64,000 nt of DNA from VRUE01 sp963697805 (GTDB lineage: Bacteria > Actinomycetota > Thermoleophilia > Solirubrobacterales > 70-9). This document shows positions 59,882 through 64,000 of this stretch, in pieces (the first letter of the stretch is position 1; each line of letters begins with the position of its first letter). The stretch lies in NCBI GenBank assembly GCA_963697805.1, contig CAVOPB010000001.1:620001-684000 (forward strand), read 5' to 3'. Under the pieces are notes generated by a model. The model ran no database searches. It was not told the origin of the DNA and worked only from the letters and a program-made list of their open reading frames with translations. The translations under genes and the position numbers were made by a program.

Positions 59882-60610
59882 ATGGAGGTTGTCGCCCAGC
59901 TCGCAGTCGCGGTTGGAGTTGTATTCGCGGTCAACCTCCTGCCCGCATTCGGTCCGCCGACCTGGGCGATCCTGGTCTTCTTCAGCCTCCAGTTCGATCT
60001 GCCCGCCGTGCCGCTGATCCTCTGCGGAGCCCTGGCGGCAGCAGCGGGGCGCTTCCTGCTCGCGTCGGGCTCTCGGCGCCTGCGGCCGCGCCTCTCCGCG
60101 GACCGCATCGAGCATATCGGTCGCGCTCAGGCAGCGATCAGCGCGAACCGCCGGCGCGCGACGGCGGGCCTCGGCCTCTTTGCGCTCTCACCCGTGCCCT
60201 CCGGGCAGCTCTTCGTCGGGGCGGGGCTCATGACCGTGCCGCTCCTTCCGCTCACCGCCGCGTTCTTTGTCGGACGACTGGTCTCCTACTCGATCTATGT
60301 CACTGCCGCGACCATCGCCGAGCGGAACCTGGCGTCGCTGGCGCTGGATTCCCTCACCTCGCCGGTCGGGGTGGCGGTCCAGATCGCGATGTTGATCGGC
60401 CTGGCAATCCTGGTCGGCGGCATCAGGCCGGGCGGCCCCCGATTCCCGGCCTTTCCCGGCGCCCCGAGGTCCGGGCGAAAGCGTCAAACTGCATCGGGGC
60501 CGCATCATCGGTTCGCTGTGGCTTCACCCGGATGCCGTGCAACCCGGGGATGCCTAGATTCGGACCAGGTCGGTTCCAGATTCAACGGGGGGCTCCGATG
60601 GCGCAGATGA
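59882..60610 (+). CDS. Small polytopic membrane protein, VTT/DedA-like
   Basis: ATG 59882 gives up to 242 residues. Hydrophobic segments occupy about residues 4-25, 29-60, 98-135 and 155-178. The LFALSPVPSGQLFVGAGLM segment followed by a helix resembles VTT-domain membrane proteins. Beyond about residue 180 the sequence turns into Arg/Pro/Gly-rich text unlike the family, so a frame change or a mis-called tail near 60440-60480 is possible. The function is unknown; VTT proteins are linked to lipid scrambling and small-molecule flux. Confidence 0.65.
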   Translation: MEVVAQLAVAVGVVFAVNLLPAFGPPTWAILVFFSLQFDLPAVPLILCGALAAAAGRFLLASGSRRLRPRLSADRIEHIGRAQAAISANRRRATAGLGLFALSPVPSGQLFVGAGLMTVPLLPLTAAFFVGRLVSYSIYVTAATIAERNLASLALDSLTSPVGVAVQIAMLIGLAILVGGIRPGGPRFPAFPGAPRSGRKRQTASGPHHRFAVASPGCRATRGCLDSDQVGSRFNGGLRWRR

Positions 60611-60637
60611 GACCGAAGTCGAAGGTGAGCTGAGTTC

Positions 60638-61468
60638 GTGCGCCTGCTGGTCGGCTACGACGGCAGCGACGGGGGAAATGACGCGCTGGAGCTGGCGCGA
60701 CTGATCGTTTCGGAGACCGATGGGAATGCCGTGGTCGCCACGGTGCTCTTCACCGATCCGTTGGTGAACATGCTCATGGAGTCGGAGGAGAAAGCTGCGG
60801 AGCCGATCTTCGCGAAAGCGCGGGCTGTGCTCGGTGAGCGCATCTCCGACACCCGCGCGTTCGGCGGCGGCTCACCCGGAGCGATCCTGGCCGAGCTCGC
60901 CGAGCGCGAGGACTTCGACGCAATCGTCGTCGGCTCGCCACACCGGGGTCCGGTCGGTCGGGTGCTGATCGAAAGCGTCGGCCGAAGCCTTCTCAACGGC
61001 TCGCCATCCGACATCGTCGTCGCGCCGAAGGGCTATGCCGCCGAACGCCACGACCCGTTCCGCACGATCGCCGTCGCCTATGACGGGTCGGCGGAGGCCA
61101 AGGGGGCGCTGCGCAGCGCCGAAGCGATGGCGCAACACTCCAACGCGATGCTGAGGATCATCACCGTCGTCTCACCGCCGGTGATGATCCCTGGCGCCGT
61201 CGGCTACACCCCGTCGCCCGTGCCCCCGGACCCCGACAAGGTGCTGCTCGACGCGGTCGAATCGGTCGACCCCAAGCTTGGCGTCGAACGACGGCGGCTC
61301 GACGGCTCACCCGGGGCCGCACTTGTGCGGGAGTGTGAGGAGGGCGTCGACCTCCTCATCCTGGGCTCGCGTGGCTACGGGCCGGTTGCACGAGTGTTGC
61401 TCGGCTCGGTGTCCCGCCATGTCGCCCAGGAGGCTCCCTGTCCGGTCTGGGTGGTGCCGCGGCCATGA
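60638..61468 (+). CDS. Tandem-domain universal stress protein
   Basis: 276 residues from GTG 60638, with two Usp domains: MRLLVGYDGSDGGNDAL and RTIAVAYDGSAEAKGAL each start one, and the ATP-binding loops read VGSPHRGPVGRVLIESVGRSL and LGSRGYGPVARVLLGSVSR. Double-domain Usp proteins of this type bind ATP and in actinobacteria are often induced by hypoxia or stasis. The stop overlaps the PEP synthase ATG (ATGA), so the two genes are translationally coupled. Confidence 0.95.
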   Translation: MRLLVGYDGSDGGNDALELARLIVSETDGNAVVATVLFTDPLVNMLMESEEKAAEPIFAKARAVLGERISDTRAFGGGSPGAILAELAEREDFDAIVVGSPHRGPVGRVLIESVGRSLLNGSPSDIVVAPKGYAAERHDPFRTIAVAYDGSAEAKGALRSAEAMAQHSNAMLRIITVVSPPVMIPGAVGYTPSPVPPDPDKVLLDAVESVDPKLGVERRRLDGSPGAALVRECEEGVDLLILGSRGYGPVARVLLGSVSRHVAQEAPCPVWVVPRP

Positions 61469-63762
61469 TCCCTCCGGCCGCCGCGAACGCGATCATCGTC
61501 TTCGAGCGCCTCGGCCACGAGGACGTCGAGCTTGCCGGGGGCAAGGGCGCGAACCTCGGCGAGCTGACCGCCGCGGGCCTGCCGGTCCCCCCCGGCTTCG
61601 TCGTCAGCGCATCGGCCTACGCTGCCTTCCGCGACCACGGCGACCTGCGCTCGCGAATCGAGAAGCGACTGACCGGCGTCGATGTCGAGGACACCGGCGA
61701 GCTCGACCGGGCGGCCGAGGAGATTCGCTCGATGGTCGAGAAGGAGCCGGTGCCCGACTGGCTCGAGGAGGCGATCGCCGATGCCTACGTGAGCCTTGGG
61801 GACGGCGACCCCGACGTCCCCGTCGCGGTCCGCTCCTCCGCCACCGCGGAGGACACCGAGTCCGCTTCCTTCGCCGGGATGAACGAGACGTTGCTGAACG
61901 TTCGTGGAACGGACAGCGTGGTGGAGGCGATCCGCATCTGCTGGTCCTCGCTCTTCGGCGCTCGCACCATCTACTACCGCGCGCAGAAGGGCTTCGCGCA
62001 GGTCGACATGGACATCGCCATCGTCGTTCAGCGCCAGATCGGATCCACCCGCGCGGGGGTGATGTTCACGATCGATCCGGCGACCGGAGCGTCCGAGCAC
62101 CTCGTGATCGAGGGCGCATTCGGCCTTGGCGAGTCGGTCGTATCCGGCTCGGTCTCGCCGGACCGCTACGTGGTCGGCAAGAGCGACCTCTCGATCGAGA
62201 GGCGGGAGGTCCGCCGCAAGGAGATCGAGATCGTGGAAGCCGCCGACGGCGGCACCCTGACCCGGCAACTCGAGCCGAGCGAGGCGGAGAGGCCGGTCTT
62301 GAGCGACGCTGAGATCGTCTCGATCGCCGAGCTCGGAGTGCGGATTGAGGGCCACTACGGCGCCCCGCAGGACACGGAGTGGGCGATCGACGAGGACGGG
62401 AAGGTCTGGATGCTGCAGTCGAGGCCCGTCACCAGCACCGGGAGCATGGACCAGACTGCCCCCGCCCACGACACCGGCATCGAGCTCGTCAGAGGGCTCG
62501 GCGCGGCTCCGGGCATGGCGGTCGGCGCGGTTCGGGTGATCCGTGCGCGCGGGGATGCCGGGGAGCTAAACGACGGCGAGATCCTCGTCACCCACATGAC
62601 CACGCCGGACTGGGTGCCCCTGATGCGCAAAGCGGCCGCGATAGTCACCGACTCCGGGGGAATGACCTGTCACGCGGCGATCGTGTCGCGGGAGCTCGGC
62701 ATACCCTGCGTGGTCGGAACCGTCGAGGCGACGAGGGCCCTGCACGACGGCGAACTCGTCACCGTCGACGCCGGCAGCGGGGTCGTGACGGAGGGAGCGA
62801 CGGCGCCAGCGGCGCCGGCGGAGGAGCCCGGCCCGAGTTCCCCCGCATCGCTGCAGCCCGTGCGGACGGACCTGCTCGTCAATCTCTCCGAGCCCTCCCA
62901 GCTCGACCGGGTGCGCGACCTCGACGTCGACGGAGTCGGCCTGCTGCGGGCCGAGCTGATGATCGTCGAGGCGCTCGAGGGCGAGCATCCGCGAGCGCTG
63001 ATGGAGCGCGGCGAAGGCGAGCTGTTCGTTCAGCGAATGGCCGACTCGCTGCGGCGCTTCTCGACTGCCTTCGCCCCGCGGCCGATCACCTATCGGACGA
63101 TCGACTTCCGCACCAACGAGTTCCGTGGCCTGCGCGGCGGCGAGCGCTTCGAGCCGGAGGAGGCAAACCCGATGATCGGCTACCGCGGCGCGCTGCGCTA
63201 CACCCGCGAGCCCGATCTGCTCGAACTGGAGCTGAGCGCGATCGACCGCATCTGGGCCGAGGGCCACACAAACCTTCACCTGATGCTGCCGTTCGTCCGC
63301 ACCCCCGGCGAAGTCGAGTTCTGCCGGACGCTGCTCGAGCGGGTCGGGTTGCTCCAGCGACCCGGCTTCGAGCTGTGGGTGATGGCCGAGGTTCCCTCGG
63401 TGCTCTTCCACCTGCCCAGCTACGCGAAGCTCGGCATCGCGGGCATCTCGATCGGCTCCAACGACCTGACCCAGCTCGTGCTCGGCGCCGACCGCGATTC
63501 CGAGCTGGTGGCCGAGATCTTCGACGAGCGCGATGCCGCCGTCACCGAGTACATCGAGCGCCTCGTGCACAGCGCGAGGGAGCTCGGCCTCAGGACATCG
63601 ATCTGCGGCCAGGCGCCCTCGGTCCATCCCGAGTACGCCGAGCTTTTGGTCGGTTGCGGCATCGACGCGATATCGGTCAACATCGACGCCGTCGATCGCG
63701 CCCGCAGCCTGATCGCCGCGGCGGAGACGCGCCTGCGCCTGAACCGGGGCGAGGAGGGCTGA
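61465..63762 (+). CDS. ppsA: Phosphoenolpyruvate synthase
   Basis: 765 residues, close to the usual 790. The N-terminal ATP-grasp domain has LAGGKGANLGELTAAGLPVP, VRSSATAEDTESASFAGM and QRQIGSTRAGVMFTIDP. The swivelling domain carries the phosphohistidine in GGMTCHAAIVSRELGIPCV. The C-terminal PEP-binding barrel has GLLRAELMI, TIDFRTNEFRGL, GISIGSNDLTQLVLGADRD and SICGQAPS. It converts pyruvate and ATP to PEP, AMP and phosphate. The overlap with a stress protein gene suggests stress-linked gluconeogenesis. Confidence 0.95.
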   Translation: MIPPAAANAIIVFERLGHEDVELAGGKGANLGELTAAGLPVPPGFVVSASAYAAFRDHGDLRSRIEKRLTGVDVEDTGELDRAAEEIRSMVEKEPVPDWLEEAIADAYVSLGDGDPDVPVAVRSSATAEDTESASFAGMNETLLNVRGTDSVVEAIRICWSSLFGARTIYYRAQKGFAQVDMDIAIVVQRQIGSTRAGVMFTIDPATGASEHLVIEGAFGLGESVVSGSVSPDRYVVGKSDLSIERREVRRKEIEIVEAADGGTLTRQLEPSEAERPVLSDAEIVSIAELGVRIEGHYGAPQDTEWAIDEDGKVWMLQSRPVTSTGSMDQTAPAHDTGIELVRGLGAAPGMAVGAVRVIRARGDAGELNDGEILVTHMTTPDWVPLMRKAAAIVTDSGGMTCHAAIVSRELGIPCVVGTVEATRALHDGELVTVDAGSGVVTEGATAPAAPAEEPGPSSPASLQPVRTDLLVNLSEPSQLDRVRDLDVDGVGLLRAELMIVEALEGEHPRALMERGEGELFVQRMADSLRRFSTAFAPRPITYRTIDFRTNEFRGLRGGERFEPEEANPMIGYRGALRYTREPDLLELELSAIDRIWAEGHTNLHLMLPFVRTPGEVEFCRTLLERVGLLQRPGFELWVMAEVPSVLFHLPSYAKLGIAGISIGSNDLTQLVLGADRDSELVAEIFDERDAAVTEYIERLVHSARELGLRTSICGQAPSVHPEYAELLVGCGIDAISVNIDAVDRARSLIAAAETRLRLNRGEEG

Positions 63763-63810
63763 TGATGCTGCCGTGGAGATGAACGCAACCAGCGATGAGG
63801 GAGGAGCAAG

Positions 63811-64000
63811 ATAAAGGCCTACCAGCTGACCGCCTGGCAGTCACCGCCCGAGATGCGCGACGTCCCGGTCCCCGAGCCGGGGCCGGGACAGGTCCTGATC
63901 AAGGTCGGCGGCGCCGGGGCCTGTCACTCGGACCTGCACCTGATGGAGTGGCCCGAGGGGACGATGGACTTCGACCTGCCCTTCACCCTCGGCCACGAGA
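63811..64000 (+). CDS. Zinc-dependent alcohol dehydrogenase (partial, runs off the right edge)
   Basis: The frame KAYQLTAWQSPPEMRDVPVP then GAGACHSDLHLMEWPEG and TLGHE is the N-terminus of a medium-chain zinc alcohol dehydrogenase; the cysteine in ACHSD and the histidine in GHE are catalytic-zinc ligands. GAGGGAGGAGCAAG, a strong ribosome binding site, leads directly to an ATA codon where the family has its ATG, and an in-frame TGA lies 15 bases upstream. So the start is either a rare ATA or an error for ATG. Only 63 residues are in the window. Confidence 0.88.
   Translation, partial: MKAYQLTAWQSPPEMRDVPVPEPGPGQVLIKVGGAGACHSDLHLMEWPEGTMDFDLPFTLGHE

Overview
This window looks like a chromosomal segment of a high-GC Gram-positive bacterium, most likely an actinobacterium of the class Thermoleophilia (Solirubrobacter/Conexibacter-like). 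This assignment is inference from GC-rich codon use, frequent GTG/TTG starts, a GTP-type PEP carboxykinase, an actinobacterial LexA box (CGAAC-N4-GTTCG), a c-di-AMP riboswitch in front of an RlpA-like gene, a mycobacterial-type thiolase/FabG4/HtdX lipid operon and two MMPL transporters. No 16S gene is present.

Layout. 0-5.7 kb: a truncated AAA/DUF4143 ATPase with a four-copy 23-bp repeat at its 5' side, a DegT aminotransferase, a membrane-anchored kelch protein, two divergent paralogous membrane-anchored proteins (one frameshifted), and a GT2/DUF2304 pair. 5.7-13 kb: an IS481-family element, then two tandem minus-strand genes for secreted collagen-like (Gly-X-Y) proteins, both broken by single-base frame changes. 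13-30 kb: a cell-surface polysaccharide region (broken GT-C-type membrane protein, flippase, glycosyltransferases, methyltransferase, large DD-motif membrane protein, O-antigen-ligase-like protein). Lipid and central-carbon genes are interspersed in it (MaoC hydratase, SCP2, acyl-CoA dehydrogenase, ChbG/YdjC deacetylase, malyl-CoA/citramalyl-CoA lyase, PEPCK). 30-32.5 kb: a small surface protein and a secreted clan-A glycoside hydrolase.

32.5-47.7 kb is mostly CoA metabolism. A succinyl-CoA-synthetase-like pair ends in an overlapping FixX-like ferredoxin gene. An HxlR regulator and an MMPL transporter are divergent. A TetR-led operon encodes thiolase, FabG4-like reductase, HtdX-like hydratase and two acyl-CoA dehydrogenases, followed by an acyl-CoA synthetase and a class III aminotransferase. 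47.7-57 kb: a GGDEF-EAL protein, a DUF255 thioredoxin-fold protein, a second MMPL protein, glutamine synthetase, an AhpD-like protein without the CxxC pair, a secreted protein and an RlpA-like protein behind a c-di-AMP riboswitch. 57.3-64 kb: RNase P RNA, lexA with its SOS box, tRNA-Leu(GAG), a sulfide:quinone-oxidoreductase-like flavoprotein, a VTT/DedA-like membrane protein, and a run of universal stress protein, PEP synthase and truncated zinc alcohol dehydrogenase.

Single-base frame breaks cluster between about 6.9 and 15.4 kb, with isolated ones near 3.75, 17.7 and 28.56 kb. The fragments on both sides of each break still read as good family members, so consensus errors are at least as likely as real decay. 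No gene-free stretch exceeds 300 bases.
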